This document shows positions 51,691 to 64,000 of a DNA stretch of 64,000 nt, in pieces; position 1 is the first letter of the stretch; each line of letters opens with the position of its first letter. Position numbers and translations under genes: made by a program. The DNA lies in NCBI RefSeq assembly GCF_964355755.1, contig NC_092678.1, forward strand, positions 5,366,922 to 5,430,921. The letters are read 5' to 3'. The notes beneath the pieces are model-generated. The model saw only the letters and a list, made by a program, of their open reading frames with translations. It made no database searches and was not told the DNA's origin. This stretch comes from Antedon mediterranea (lineage: Eukaryota > Echinodermata > Crinoidea > Comatulida > Antedonidae).

Positions 51691-52603
51691 TGTTACTTGG
51701 CCTTGTTTGGGATGGATTGAGGTGTGTGAGGACGCCGTACAAGCATTGGTCCTGACGCCTTTTCAAACATCTCTTTTGTTTGTGCTTTTAATATGTTTGG
51801 TTCTTTATTAAAACGTTGTGGTTTTTTTTCCGGGGAAACCCATATTATTAAGGGGAAGATTTGATAGGTCCCGAATGTTTCCCTTTAATGGGATTCTATT
51901 GTATTATCTTAAACAAAATAGGCCTGGGTAAATATTTAGACTTATTATTCCAAACATTATATTGATGTTTGGGTAGTTTTATTATCAAAGATGCTGTACT
52001 TTACCAACATTTATAACATATTATATTGCATTGTAAATTTGTTTTACGCTTTTACAATGCAGTACTGTATACATTGTCAAATGTCAATTGTACCTAAAAT
52101 ACTACAATGCCTTAAATAAAATAATAAGGTCGGCTGCATAAAATAAAACTTTAACAAGTTAAGTAATTTCCCCAGAGACATGTCATATTTGTTACTATGG
52201 TAACTATTCAAACATAGTCTTATCAATGTGCATTATCAAACAATTGAAGAGGAAATTATGAACCTGTAAATTAGCTACTGCTTGCGTTTACTTTCTGTAA
52301 AGCATACAGATTTTTTGGGCACGAACAGACGGACGTGTATTGGACTAAAGTAGAAAAACAGCGATCAATTTGGAAAAAGTGAATTTGAAGTAAGTAATTA
52401 CTGTATTGTAAGCATAACTTCTTCAACATTCGCAAACAGCAGCAAACATTTGTCAAAATGTATCTAGACTAGACAAAAACACTTTGGGACAACCACAATA
52501 GCCTAATCGCATTACCAGCTGCAAAACAATTGAGCTAAATTGAATTACTTATTTATTATGTAGTCAATATCAATATTATTATTATTCATTCCTCTTCCAG
52601 AAA

Positions 52604-55600
52604 ATGTCAACAGACGACCTAACATTTGCAGACTTCCTTTCAGAATTAAGTAATGAGTATGAAGGTGAAAAAAAATTTTGGCTGAAATTGTTGCTATTCA
52701 ACCACTGTTCAGGAGCATTGTTAGGCAGAGACGACATCCAAGCACATGAGCTGTTTAATGAGCTTGAGGAAAAAGGTTACATTACTTTTGAACCATTAGA
52801 TGTAGAAGTTCTAGTGGACATTGCTAAAGTAACAGAGCAGAAGAAGGCTTTAGACCTAATAGAGAAGCTTAAAAATGAGCAAGTCAATAAGAAAGAAGAC
52901 GACTTTACCAATGGTAAACCAATAACACCATTTCGCAAAAACCTTTACAATGCTTTAAGACAAAATTCAAAGAAAGTACCAAAAATTGCTGCTGCCTACC
53001 GCCTTGGACATAAAGAATATAAGAATATTTGGGATCTTGTATTTGAGCTGGAAAAGGACAAACGTCTGCAGGATGAAAAGGAGTCAAAGGAAAGGTTTGC
53101 AAAACAACTCGACAAAGATGCAGGAGACATTTTGCTCGGTAGGTAATAATAATATAAAATATACACATACTCACAAGATTCAGGATCAATCATTACATAA
53201 AAGAATTAGTTTCCATTGGGGTCTTTAAAAGAACAATTCGAAAGTAAATCAAAGAAAAATAATTTAAACGTTCAACAATAACTCTATACTGTACTTTTGT
53301 TTTTAATTTTAATCATTTTTAATTGTTTCAACAGTGTGTTACATTGGCCTATGGCAATTTTGCAATTTGCGTTTTTAGCAGTATTTTAACATTGGCCTAT
53401 TAACAGCATTTTATGTATTGTTTTATTATTGACTGGTATATCTTTATTCAAAAATGAAAACAACAAATTTACAAAAAAATTCATAAAATATAGCAGCATT
53501 TAGGGACGCATGCGTCCCATGCTGAATTGCATTTCATGATAACATTAAAACAAGTGATAACAATTTAAAAAAAAAAAAAAAGGATCGAGGGGCTTAACTC
53601 ACAAATTAAATTCGTTGATTAAGTTAATCAAATAAGGCAGAGGACTGTTACTATGACGCACTGTATTACAATTGACATTGCGAATCCTGTCGGCATTACG
53701 GGTGTTGTATTTGTGCACAACATTACCCCTGGAAGGAAGAAGTGAGAACAATTTAGACTGAGGATTCAAGATGGATTTAGCAAAGGCAATACATAGGTCC
53801 CGACGCCTGTGACTCAGACCATCCAGGCGCAACGTGACCAAAGCATCGTCATAACCAGTATAATTCCTACCCAAAACAATTCTCCAGGCACGTTTCTGGA
53901 CCCGTTCGATTGCATTAATGTGATCAATTGTAAGGCCACCATTCCAAACGGGTACCGCATATTCTAAAACTGGTCGTACCGCACCTAAATACACTGACAC
54001 AAGATCATCAGAAGGAACACCACGACGTTTAAGCGTTCTCAAAGAGAAAAGTTTGCTATTACCTCTTCTAACTATGTAATCAACATGTCTGTCCCACTTT
54101 AAGTTGGACTGAATAAAAATGCCAAGCAGTTTAACACAATCACGTGTGAAAATAACCTGATCATTAAGGATGATATTAGGAGGAGGAGGGGGTCTGTTAG
54201 AAAAACAAACGTCCATAATGTGACATTTTTTAGGGTTAAGTCTCATGTTGCTTTTTTCGGCCCAAGCAAGAAGACTAGATGCACAACCAGGAAGTAACGA
54301 AGATTGACTAATCTTACGGGATTCTACAAATGTAAGATCATCAACATATTTATAGTGTTGGATCAGTTGATCATTGTTGTTACCGGAAGCGTCATTAATC
54401 ATTGCCGAAAAGACAATTGGTCCTAATTTAGTGCCCTGAGGCACTCCAGCGTTAACAACAGCTTTATCGGATAAGGTGCCCTTATATTTAAGTTGATGAA
54501 CACGGCAACTCAGAAATTCAGCAATCCAAGCGATATTAGCAGAGGGAACATTCATGTCCCACAGACGCTGCACAGCTATAGAATGATCAACAAAAGATCG
54601 AATGCTTTGGAGATATCCGTAAAAAGGATAGATGAGACAGCACGAGGAGTATCAGCGTGACGATGTAGCTTATTCAAAACACTGATAAGGCAATGGTTGG
54701 TAGAGACTCCTTTCAAATTACCGAATTGCATTTTATCCAACTTAGCCTTCATTGCTGAGATGGTGTCAATAGCAACGAAATGTTCCGCAATCTTCGCGAA
54801 ATGATCCGTAATGGCAATAGGTCTCATATTGCTCAAGGAAAAAGGAACATTGACAGCTTTGGGAATTGGAACCACATAGGCCCGCTTCCATTGGTGTGGA
54901 ACTACCGATTCTTGATATGAACAATTAATGACATGGCAAAGAGGACCGGAAAGTTCATAAGCAAAAGATTTAATAAACTTGGCAGATATCAGATCGGTCG
55001 GGTCCACACGAGGTGCGTAGTTTGACCTTATTCAGTTGCATGAAAACTTCCCAAGGCTCTACTTGTTGAGGTTTATTCGATGGAAGAAAGGCTGGTAATA
55101 TCTTTCTGTCTAATGCCTCAAGTGAATCATTGACATTGGTCAAATGAGCACAAACACTATCAGCAATAACTTTTTCAGCGTTATCCAACACGATATCTCT
55201 TTGTTTACATCGCCCCGAGAGGGTACGAATGTGTTTATGCCACTCAGCGGAAGACATACCTTTTAGGTTCCTAACATTTTTAGCGTAGTAGTCCTTCATG
55301 TCTGCACGTATAACTGTATTTACCTTGTTACGAAAAAATCTCCACAGGTGTTCCTTGTTTTTTGCAAAGGCGTCTTGTCTCTTTTTAATTAATGATTTCG
55401 TCAGAGCGGAAACCCAAGGTTTGTCAGTCGGATGACGTTTCACAACACGTTTCGGGAAGAACGCATCAATAGAATCCTGGAGAGTATCGTAGAATTTTGT
55501 ACATTTTTCTTGTGCTCCAGAGGCACTAAAAATATCACTCCAGTCGTGATCAATGATCCACTGTCCATATTCACATATTTTGCTATCAGGCATCGGGCGG

Positions 55601-58600
55601 ACGATCTGTTTACTTGACTTATTGCAAACGCGAACATTTGCAACAGGCTTCAAAAGAACACAATTATGGTCACTCAGACCTAAGGGTGGTAATATAACAG
55701 GAGTATTATAATGTACACTCACGTTTGTGATTATCTTGTCCAAAATAGCATCCTTTCTGGTGGGTTTATTAACAATCTGTGTCAACGATTTAGATAAAAT
55801 ACCTCTTAGCTCAAGACGATTAAAGTCACCCATGATAATAATGCCGGTCAAAGGCTGCTTAGTGAAGATCTGGTCAATTGTTGATGACAAGTGATCGATG
55901 AGGGAATTGTGCTTTCCGGAAGATAGTAAACAACACCAATAACCAACCTGGCAATAGACCTAGGTAGTCGTCGCGGACGAGCTACAACCCATAGGCATTC
56001 GGTATCGTTTGACACAATTACGTCTTTAAGGATATTACAGTTGATGTTGTCTTTAACGTATAAGGCGACTCCACCACCACGTCATGCATCACGGGAGTTA
56101 GAATGAAGCGTATATCCGTCAATACTTAAACATTCCACAGGATGGTCAGAAGCAAACCAAGATTCAGTAATCGCAGCAATGTCAACATTATTATGGTCTA
56201 ATATAAGTTCAAATTCCTCAAGTTTATTGTTCAGTGATCTAGGGTTGCTGAGCAAAAAAGATGGAAGAACAAACTCACCATTTTTTTTGTACGAGCACAC
56301 CGTTTTTATATTAACGAGATTGTTCAGGTTTTTGTCTTAATTATGCCAAGCAAAATGAATTTCCTAGTGTACCAATAAAATATCAGGTATAACAGGTCTA
56401 ACTCATATATCAGTCTATTAGCTCTAACACAAAAACAGGTAATAATTGTTACTTTTTTTAAAGTAGTAGGCCGGTTAAACATTTATTATTCAGAATGCTT
56501 TTTATTGAAGGATGACTTAGAATTTGGACAGTCTAGTCCTAGCTTAAATTCGGTTTTCAGAGATGCTTTGGGAAAGAAATTGTAAAAATCTGTTTATCAA
56601 ATTTTTGTACACAGTAGATGAACAAGAACATTCAGATGCGTCCACGGAGAGTGTTGATCTCATGGAAGGAGGTAATTTTATTTTTCAGCATTAAAATGTA
56701 TCCCACAATTGACTATTTGATATCACCCTGTGCTCTACATTTATGGCCAGAGATATCCCTTGCCTTTTTATTCATCAACAAATTTTTAAAATTATTCAAG
56801 TTTACTACTTTAATCTTTAAAAAAACCACTCTAATTAAGACATTATAATTACTTGTGTACCATAAAGCAATAACAGCAACACTGGCATTCTTTTAAAGAT
56901 ACACATAGGCCTACAGATGTGCAAGGTGTATTCACATTACAGTCTGAAGATCCTGAAGATGGTAAACATTTTAAATTTTCATGAAAAGTATTTTAAATTA
57001 CCTGGGAATCAGAAAAATACACTAAAACATTGTTTAATCTTGTTTTATTATTACATTTCTAGCTCTTTATGATTTCTACGTTGTAAGTGATGATGGTCTT
57101 TGGGAAAAAGGTGTGATAGAGAAGCTGCAAAAACGAAATCCAAATATAAAATGCCTGAGTCGCCAAGACAAGAAAACTTCACTTGATAGAGTAGAAAACT
57201 TGGTAAATCTTACAAAGATGTGTAGAACGGTAGTAGTGGGCTTTACGTCAAAAGTACATAGTCATGTTTCACGAAAAGTTGCAACACATATGGTTGACCA
57301 AAATGTATTTGAGAACAAGAAAACGAGCACAACTGATTGTAGTAAGAATAGACGAGGATGTTAGATTACCCACAAACTTGCAAACATTAGATATTTTCAA
57401 TAGTTGGGAAACTGATATTTACAAAAGGATCCTGAATACACGAAATGAAATACGTAAGTTTATTTCACATCTAGCAATATTTTGATCTCCATAGCTTGAT
57501 GTCATAATCCATAGCAAAATTTAAAACTTGCAAGCAAGACCAAATCATATTATTAATCAAATTACAATATATTTATGAAAATAAATTGAAAGATTTATAA
57601 ACAGAGTATACTTGAGATTATAATGGTTTTTGTTTCATTTTGGGCTTAATCATTTTCTTTTTTCCCAAACGCATCCAACAGGGAGAAACTTACCGGATGG
57701 ATAAACTATTAGGCTTATCATTTTTAGAGCTTAGGGGGTGGATTAGAAATACTCGTGAGTTATAACTGTGATACTAGGATACTAGGACAGGATTGAACCC
57801 ATTTAAAAATTAAATAATCTAATATTTGTATACACATAGGTATTCCAATTAAAGCAACAACAAATTATCCCGAAAACGAAACTTGTGTTTTCAATCCTTC
57901 AACTTTTAAGAGATTGAAAGAATTTTTTCTAAGAAGATTTTGCGCCATATTAAGATGTATTGGAAGGGGATCTATAATCTTCCACCTTTTTGTAAACGAT
58001 GGCAGCAGGTTGAAGATGCTATGGGAAATTCATGTAAAGAAAGAGTTGGATAAAGAACTGGAAGCAATATTGGATTGTTCTGGATGTAAATTAACAACAG
58101 ATATAGATGCACATGATTACAAGGTTGTTCTTAGAAAACTAATGGTAAAAAGTACGTGAGTTGATTTTTTAAAAAACACCATCTATTTTTATTATGTTCT
58201 AATTGTAAGATGAGATATATTTATTGTGCGCTTTTTTATAGGTTTACATTAATTTTTATCTAAATTGTTTCTTAATGGACCAGAAACTATATATACTATT
58301 GAAACGAATTACTAAATTTATCCAAAAAAAAGTTAAACTTTGCCAATTTAACAGTTGCAGTAGGGACCCTTATAGGAAACTTTGTAATTTTGTTTACAAC
58401 TATTTTGTGAATATATGATGAAAAAGTGCAATAACAAAAACATTCATCAATCATCAATTTCGTTTAGGTGCAAGCAGCCAAACAGCAACCGAAGGAGCCA
58501 TTGCATCAATCAGTACTACAGTAAGTTTTCAATTTATCTAACATGCCGATGGACATGGCATGCAACAAAAGCCAGTTTCGGACTTGAAATAGACACAATT

Positions 58601-60021
58601 TAACCCTTTTCAATGCAATCAGGATAAAAAATATTCAGATTTGTGTAAATAACCAAAGTTCTAAGAAAAATCGACCCAAAATCTTTGAATGCACACGAGA
58701 ATTGTCACCATGACCACAGTTAGTTAGTCCCAAAATTGGAAACTCGTTAATAACTAACTATAAATACAACATTTTACAGGTGTCAAATCAAGAAATGCAT
58801 ACTAGATGTGAAGACCATCCAGATAACGAAGTACTATTGTTTTGTGGAACATGTAGCAAACGTGCCTGCAAGAATTGCCAACATTTTGTGCAGTGCTATA
58901 AAAAACATGATACTTTACCAATGATATACCTGTCATCAACACTCGTTATCATTGATAAAGACGATAAATCTATTACTGTTACTAAAAGGCAAACATTTGT
59001 AGTGAGGGCAACTCGTTTGGATAAAAGCGATGCATGTAATGTAGTTGCTACTCTGGTAACTCCATCAGGTGAACAAACTGCCACTGAGGTAGAAGACATT
59101 GGAAATGGAGAGTATAGAATAAAAGGAAGATGTGACGAGGAAGGTGATTGGAAGATGGAGATCACTGCTGGAGTGGAACACATCAAAGGAACACAAGTTA
59201 ATATCAAAGTGGAACCACTAGGACTTGTACATACAATTGATAAAATAGCAGACCACAAAGTAGATAAAAAATACTCAATAACGGATGTAGATCTATATAA
59301 AGATGGTTGTATCTTAGTATCAAGTCTCTCTAATGAGTTACTCAAGTTTAATCAATCAGGTGAATTTGTTGCCAATATTCAATTGGCACACAATGTTAGA
59401 GTCAATAAAATGTATACAATGGTTAATGGTTGCATTATGTATAGCGACACAGAAGGAAAGAGGGTAGTAATGTGTAATGACAAATTAGAAGAAATCAGTC
59501 AATTTGGTAAAGGAATATTGAAACATCCAAGTGGGTTGACGGTAAACAATGAAAAAAGAGTTATGCATGTTGCAGACTTTATTGATCATTGTGTGTTTAA
59601 ATTTGATATCGATGATGGAAGGAAGCTGGGTGAGATAGGTTTTGAGGATGGAGAATTGTATTATTCACGTGATGTCAGTTTAACCAAGGAAGGTAATTTA
59701 TTGGTTACTGATTGGGATAATCATAGAATACCAATGTTTGATGCCAATGGTACATTTGTCAAAACATTTGTAAGCGAAGGTGAACAAGATGGAAAAGTCA
59801 GGTATCCCTGTGCTATAGAAATGGACAGGGATGACAACATAATAGTAGCTAGTGAAAACAAAGTACAATTATTTGATGAAAATGGGGTTTTCATCAAACG
59901 AATAGATGGCATAAATGATGGCATTAATAGTCCATGTGGAATCAGTGTGATATCCAATAGACCAAGGAGAGTAGCCATTGCAAATGGTGGAAAGAATAAT
60001 GTGAAAATATTTAATTACTAA
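52604..60021 (+). CDS. DED-X-(TIR)-B-box-filamin-NHL gene
   Basis: Exons: 52604-53138 (DED and module X; LKLLLFNHCSG, LFNELEEKGYI, RFAKQLDKDAGDILLG), 56615-56671 and 56917-56961 (linkers), 57063-57453 (TIR, frameshifted), 58468-58520 (linker ASSQTATEGAIASIST) and 58780-60021 (B-box, filamin-like, NHL). Leaving out the TIR exon gives 1932 nt in frame, 643 residues; including it breaks the frame by one base. The B-box-type zinc finger shows CEDH, LFCGTC, CKNC and a final His pair (about 240-280). No RING and no coiled coil are present, unlike canonical TRIM-NHL proteins. The intron 53139-56614 carries a dead non-LTR element. Inferred: DED adaptor with a TRIM-like ligand-binding half. Confidence 0.65.
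53440..56340 (-). mobile_element. Non-LTR retrotransposon (CR1/L2-Jockey group), inactivated
   Basis: Minus-strand pieces of one ORF: endonuclease domain at 56300-55600 (ITESW, GDFN, SDHN) and reverse transcriptase at 55040-53599 (GVPQGTKLGP, catalytic YVDD). It is broken by a TGA near 56085, a frame change near 55890 and another near 54575, so it encodes no functional protein. The 3' end lies near 53440, where an AATAAA on the minus strand occurs. Placement in the CR1/L2-like group rests on the look of the RT motifs. It is absent from unit A, so it inserted after or independently of the duplication. Confidence 0.85.
57063..57453 (+). pseudogene. TIR exon of unit B, frameshifted
   Basis: Homologous to 46651-47025. 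Box 1 is LYDFYVVSDDGLWEKG; the central strand is RTVVVGFTSK. The exon is 391 nt against 375 in unit A: five extra codons plus one extra base near 57320-57335. Reading then continues in another frame (AQLIVVRIDEDVRLP, SWETDIYKRIL). The helix after the central strand reads HVSRKVATHMV, with Lys where TIR 2 of unit A has Glu. Confidence 0.75.
57840..58159 (+). other. TRADD-N-like exon (unit B)
   Basis: Closely matches 47410-47729 (GSIIFHLFVNDG, IHVKKELDKELEA, IDAHDYKVVLRKLM) and ends at the same stop with an overlapping GTGAGT donor. It could be a terminal exon alternative to the B-box/NHL end. Because the TIR exon before it is shifted, an intact TIR-TRADD-N product is not expected here. Confidence 0.55.
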
Positions 60022-61600
60022 ACAGAAAAAATGTTTTGTATTTAAAACATTACTGAAAACTTATAAATATGTAATAAGTATTATGTAGGTTAACAAGGCC
60101 ATATAGATGGCTGCAGTCGCGTGCTTAGTGTTTACCGACCGACCGACCAACCTACCAACTGACCGAAATTACTGAACATGTTTAAAAATGTTGAAATGTT
60201 TAAAAACAGTTATATTTTCTTAATTTACACGTGCGTAGCCTGTCACTTTTGACTTACTCGTATAACGTAATTTCGAGTTGAAAAGTAAGTCAAGAAAACA
60301 GAAATCGGGCAAAAAGAGTGCGCAATAACATTTAACGTGCAGTGCGCGCGCAAAAATCTGCGCACTCATGCCAATTTTGTAAACGCTTAAAATTGCCTGA
60401 AACGTACTCTTATTTCATCGAAAATAAATTTTGAAAATTTTAAGCGCGCGTACCCATGCGTTACATGCGCTACGCACATAATTGTATTGCCATATGATGA
60501 TTTATGCCCTGAAATTTATGAGTACCAAATTTTATTTAATTGTGATTCATGGTTGTGAAGATATGATTACAAACGTGATTTTGTTAAATCGTGCGTAGAC
60601 CGTGTAATTTTTTATTGCGCATCGTGAAAACATAACCACATCGATTCCTGGCCATAAGGAATATACTGTGAAAAATACTTAGCTAGATTAAACTGATATC
60701 AAGATAAGGTCAGAAAGCGATAAAACGCATAGTGATACCGGACCGACAGACAGACCGACCGACCGACATAGTGAACTATAGAGTCGCTTCCACGCGACTA
60801 AAAACAAAGAAACTTAGCTTGCTGCAATTTCTGAAACTTTAATGAAATATCTTGTACTAAATGTAATACAGTATAAACTAATGTATGATTAGATTTGATG
60901 ATATTTTAGTAATGAAAGTAGTTGAATGAAAGTGAAATAAAATAAATAAATCCAAATATTTTGAATAGTGAATTTCTCAATTAATGCGTTCCTCTTTAAA
61001 TAGACCGTGGCATATAGTGCAGTCGGTGGTGGTGGTCACTGTGTTGTGCACTAAAACCGTGAAAGACCATAGGTTTCCTTTGATCCGCGGTTCAAATCCT
61101 ATCTATGTGTGTGTGTTCCAACTGGCGGCTTTGAATACATGAGATGTTAAGCCGTTAAGAGTCGAATCCTCTACTTTCTCTACACCCTTTGGTTCTTGTG
61201 AAAGAAGTCCGATTGTGGCGTTTGCGGAACAGGGTGGATTAAGGTTATGTTTTCAATCAAAAAAATAAAAAATTGTTTTTCTGTTATTACTTGATAAAAC
61301 AATAGAATAAACATTGAATAATGGAAGACAATAACTTCGTAAAAACAATAAATATATAAAACTAAAATTTGCTGTTTAGCGGCCAGAGGATATTTACCAG
61401 TGGTCAGCATTTTGACATAAATAATGCTGGCCAAAAAAAAAATTCTTGGACTGGAAATTTTTTGTATTATATGGCTGCCAACACTTTTCATTTTTTTTTT
61501 AAATTGCGATGCATGTCATTTCAGGAAAATTATAAAAAAAATTACTTTTTTTTAGACGAATAATTCTTTTCCTCATCTCTAGAAACCTTTCCATCAGTAA
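60022..61600. other. 3' flank of unit B with CCGA repeat and SINE
   Basis: Copies of the long CCGA repeat (60090-60805) and of the SINE (about 61000-61165), followed by sequence matching 50.2-50.6 kb. No gene. Confidence 0.55.
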
Positions 61601-61710
61601 ATGGCAGTCTGTTGGATAAAATTGCTTAAGCAAAACAAATCTAGAATTCCATAAAACAAAAAAAGCAATGAAGTTTCACCACATAAACTCAGCTGTGGTG
61701 AATGTTGACG

Positions 61711-61810
61711 ATGATGGTGACCATAGTGATGATGGTGACCATAGTGATGATGGTGACCATAGTGATGATGGTGACCATAGTGATGATGGTGACCATAGTG
61801 ATGATGGTCC
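61711..61810. repeat. 18-bp minisatellite
   Basis: About five units of GATGGTGACCATAGTGAT in tandem, expanded from single or double units at the matching places (about 28545, 39770 and 51620). It yields a chance acidic frame with repeated GDHSDD. Confidence 0.85.
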
Positions 61811-61859
61811 TGCTCATAAAGATAAACATATACAGACGAAACTGAGCAACAATTTAAAA

Positions 61860-62300
61860 TAAATGTTACTTGGCCTTGTTTGGGATGGATTGAGGTGTGT
61901 GAGGATGCCGTACAAGCATTGGTCCTGATGTCATATCACCTTTTTCAAACATCTCTTTTGTTTGTGCTTTTTTAATATGTTTGGTTTTTAATAAAAACGA
62001 AACCTGAAAAGAATTTTACTCAGTAAACTGGAACACAAAAAGATGAGAAAAATAGTAGTGTGTGAATCATGACATCATTTTACACACAATAGGACATAGT
62101 TTGTACTGAGCATGCTCAAAAGTGAAAAGACCTCCATACCTGTATGCCATTTGTTGACTGAGATCATTCGTTTCTTTTAGTGTTTAGGTTGTGGTGGCGT
62201 GACTGTCGTGTAAGACGCTACTCCATTATTTGACGTTTTTCAAATGCAAAACGAGCACGTCCTGCTTTTTTAAAACGAAGTAGTTGATTCCTACATTTTA
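61860..62300 (-). pseudogene. Decayed copy of minus-strand exon set
   Basis: Keeps GPMLVRHPHTPQSIP and RARFAFEKRQIME on the minus strand, but has in-frame stops before KPNILKK and after RQIME. It is the degenerate counterpart of 28709-29256. Confidence 0.5.
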
Positions 62301-64000
62301 AAAGAAAAACGTTTTTAAACTTAGTTTACACAAGTACAATTAAACTCAACAATTGAAAAATACCTCAACGAAAAGGCGGCAAGAATATTTCTCGGTCAGC
62401 AGTCAGGTCAGCAGTTTCCTCAGTGTCAACAAATTTATAAAAGTAGTATCATTTTATGATTATATAATACACTGGCGGATCCTCCGTACCCTCCGTACGC
62501 CCCCCTCCCCTCCCTTATAAATCTGGAGATTAAAAAATTATCCAACTATAAGGGAAAAAAATTGTGGAAAAAGCGTAAAAAAGAGTAAAGTACTTTCACT
62601 TTTGATTCAGCGACGTGCTAATTTACTTTTATTAGAGGTCAACACTGCCGTTGCTGTCTGTAAATTTCTAAGAGTTGCGAAATGAATTGCCAATTCACCT
62701 GAAACGCATTTTGGTCCCTGGATGCAGGGAGTTGTTAACTCCCTGCTGGATGTAACATGATATTGACGCGTGATATCGTACCCATACTCGGGGCGCACGA
62801 ACGATTCGTACAAAGAACACCGCTATACAAACGCGTAGGCATACCTATTGTTTAGATCACTGGCAGGCAGAAGCTTAAATATAAGTGTATATACGTCAAA
62901 AATGGAACGCCGTGGTTACCACCTACAGATCATCATCATAGAGGATATGTTAATAATAATATAGTACACTAACTGTGGTAACTGTGTACTATAGTATACA
63001 TTATATCAACCGATTTTTTTTCTAGGCCACCCACCCAACTGTATCAATACCTATTTATATATATAATATTTAATTTCTTCAACAAATTGATGTAGGCCTA
63101 CATCAATATTGAACTATAATAAGCATTACATTTTCGCTTTTTCGAGGCTTCCACTAGATGTACGCATTGAACTTTTGAACGCAATCAAAACTATATTATA
63201 ATACTGAGTGAATGAAATCGGCAACAAAATGTTATATCGTCCTGTAATTAGTCACGTGTGTTTATCGGAGGGAAAAAGTATGATCTTTTCCTGCAAATTA
63301 GAGGTGCCATTTATCATGAATTTAATTTTATGTGCGACAGTACCATTTCTTTCGGCCATCTCGCCACAGGTCCTGTGGACAAGCAGCTTTTTCCGCCATG
63401 TACGTGCAAACGCTGACTTGCTCGAAACGCCCTGTTGTGACGCTTTTACTAAAAAAAGGCCTATAGGGAAAATGTCACCCTTTAATAGGCTTGTACCTCA
63501 GTTTTCATACATAGGTGCGGATTGATATTGTTTTTCATAAACCATTTCTATACAACGTTCTAAAGTGTATAGTTGTATTTTAAATATAAATCTATACAAG
63601 GAAGCTTTGCCCCAACCCGGGTCATTTACCTCCGCCACTATACACATTGTATTTTGTGTTTATAATTGCATTATTCAACATAGCCCCGAGCTGAAATTTC
63701 ATCTATCGCAATCAAACGAACGCTATAATAATGGTTTCAATTGTTGTTATAATTTCTATTGATATGCATATCAATAATAAACGGTTAACCATATGAAGTA
63801 CTTCATGTAAATTCACTAATAACAGACTACGCAACTAATAAACTATGGAATCCTCTTTCAAGAAAATATTTTTAGAAAAACATTAAAAATAACGAAAATG
63901 CCTATTAAATGTATTAATGATTCGTTAATAATATAACACTAATAATCTACTTTTCTGAATTTTATTTTCCATTGTTAAGTCAACCAATACTAAACGTAAT
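62300..64000. other. Duplicated 5' flank of a DED gene (copy 2)
   Basis: Matches 29.25-31.00 kb, including the module X fossil (62352-62394). The last aligned bases correspond to about position 31000, roughly 90 bp before the start codon at 31088 in the other copy. No gene lies within the window here. Confidence 0.6.

Larger units (their letters stand above)
51700..61600 (+). repeat. Segmental duplication, unit B
   Basis: The downstream partner of 41030-50900. The 3' part (58.95-61.6 kb) is almost identical to 47.9-50.7 kb over coding, 3' flank, CCGA repeat and SINE. Confidence 0.85.

Noticed and set aside
58780-58920. RING finger ahead of the B-box
   Set aside because: Only one zinc-finger pattern (B-box type) is present; no C3HC4 spacing was found in any exon of the cluster.
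61668-61862. Acidic frame with repeated GDHSDD
   Set aside because: Produced by the 18-bp minisatellite.

Overview
The window reads as an AT-rich animal nuclear genome: spliced genes with GT-AG introns, long microsatellites, tRNA-like SINEs, a non-LTR retrotransposon, an LTR retrotransposon and MITEs. The domains (death-effector-like, TIR, TRADD-N-like, B-box, filamin-like and NHL) are typical of the expanded innate-immunity repertoires of marine invertebrate deuterostomes. An echinoderm is my best guess, but no species marker is present.

The locus is a tandemly expanded cluster of + strand genes. They share one N-terminal block: a short first exon (MSAKQGSK-type) or an in-exon start (MSTDDLTF-type), then one large exon holding a death-effector-like domain (DED) and a second conserved helical module of about 75 residues that I do not recognise (module X). 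That exon normally ends in phase 1. Small Ser/Thr/Glu-rich linker exons follow, and then one of three C-terminal halves: (i) a single exon with three membrane segments (genes near 0-2.8, 4.9-9.9, 31.1-33.0 and 36.5-38.3 kb); (ii) TIR exons followed by a TRADD-N-like exon (41.9-47.7 kb, with a frameshifted sister at 57 kb); (iii) a TRIM-derived half, either coiled coil-filamin-NHL (11.3-15.2 and 23.1-26.1 kb) or B-box-filamin-NHL (52.6-60.0 kb). No RING finger was found. I checked models by summing exon lengths. The 31.1, 4.9, 36.5, 11.3, 41.9 and 52.6 kb models close in frame, the last only if its frameshifted TIR exon is skipped. Similar exon splicing through shared phases suggests one receptor/adaptor toolkit with a common DED and interchangeable outputs.

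Layout: 0-2.8 kb, DED-3TM gene cut by the window edge and carrying a frameshift; 3.7-3.9 kb, a perfect 79-bp hairpin; 4.9-9.9 kb, DED-3TM gene with an expanded linker; 11.3-15.2 kb, DED-coiled coil-NHL gene; 15.2-22.6 kb, repeats (fold-back MITE, 262-bp tandem duplication, 513-bp TA tract, solo LTR); 22.6-26.1 kb, NHL gene with an eroded front; 26-31 kb, intergenic with a minus-strand exon set; 31-38.3 kb, two DED-3TM genes and a DED-only exon; 39.5-41 kb, a truncated pseudogene; 41-51 and 51.7-61.6 kb, a roughly 10-11 kb tandem segmental duplication whose copies decayed differently; 61.6-64.0 kb, a copy of the 28.3-31.0 kb region that ends just short of where another DED gene should start.

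Several copies carry disabling changes: a 1-nt frameshift in the first gene, a frameshifted TIR, a deleted B-box exon, and truncated copies. This is a fast birth-and-death gene family. All functions are inferred from reading the sequence; no database search was run.
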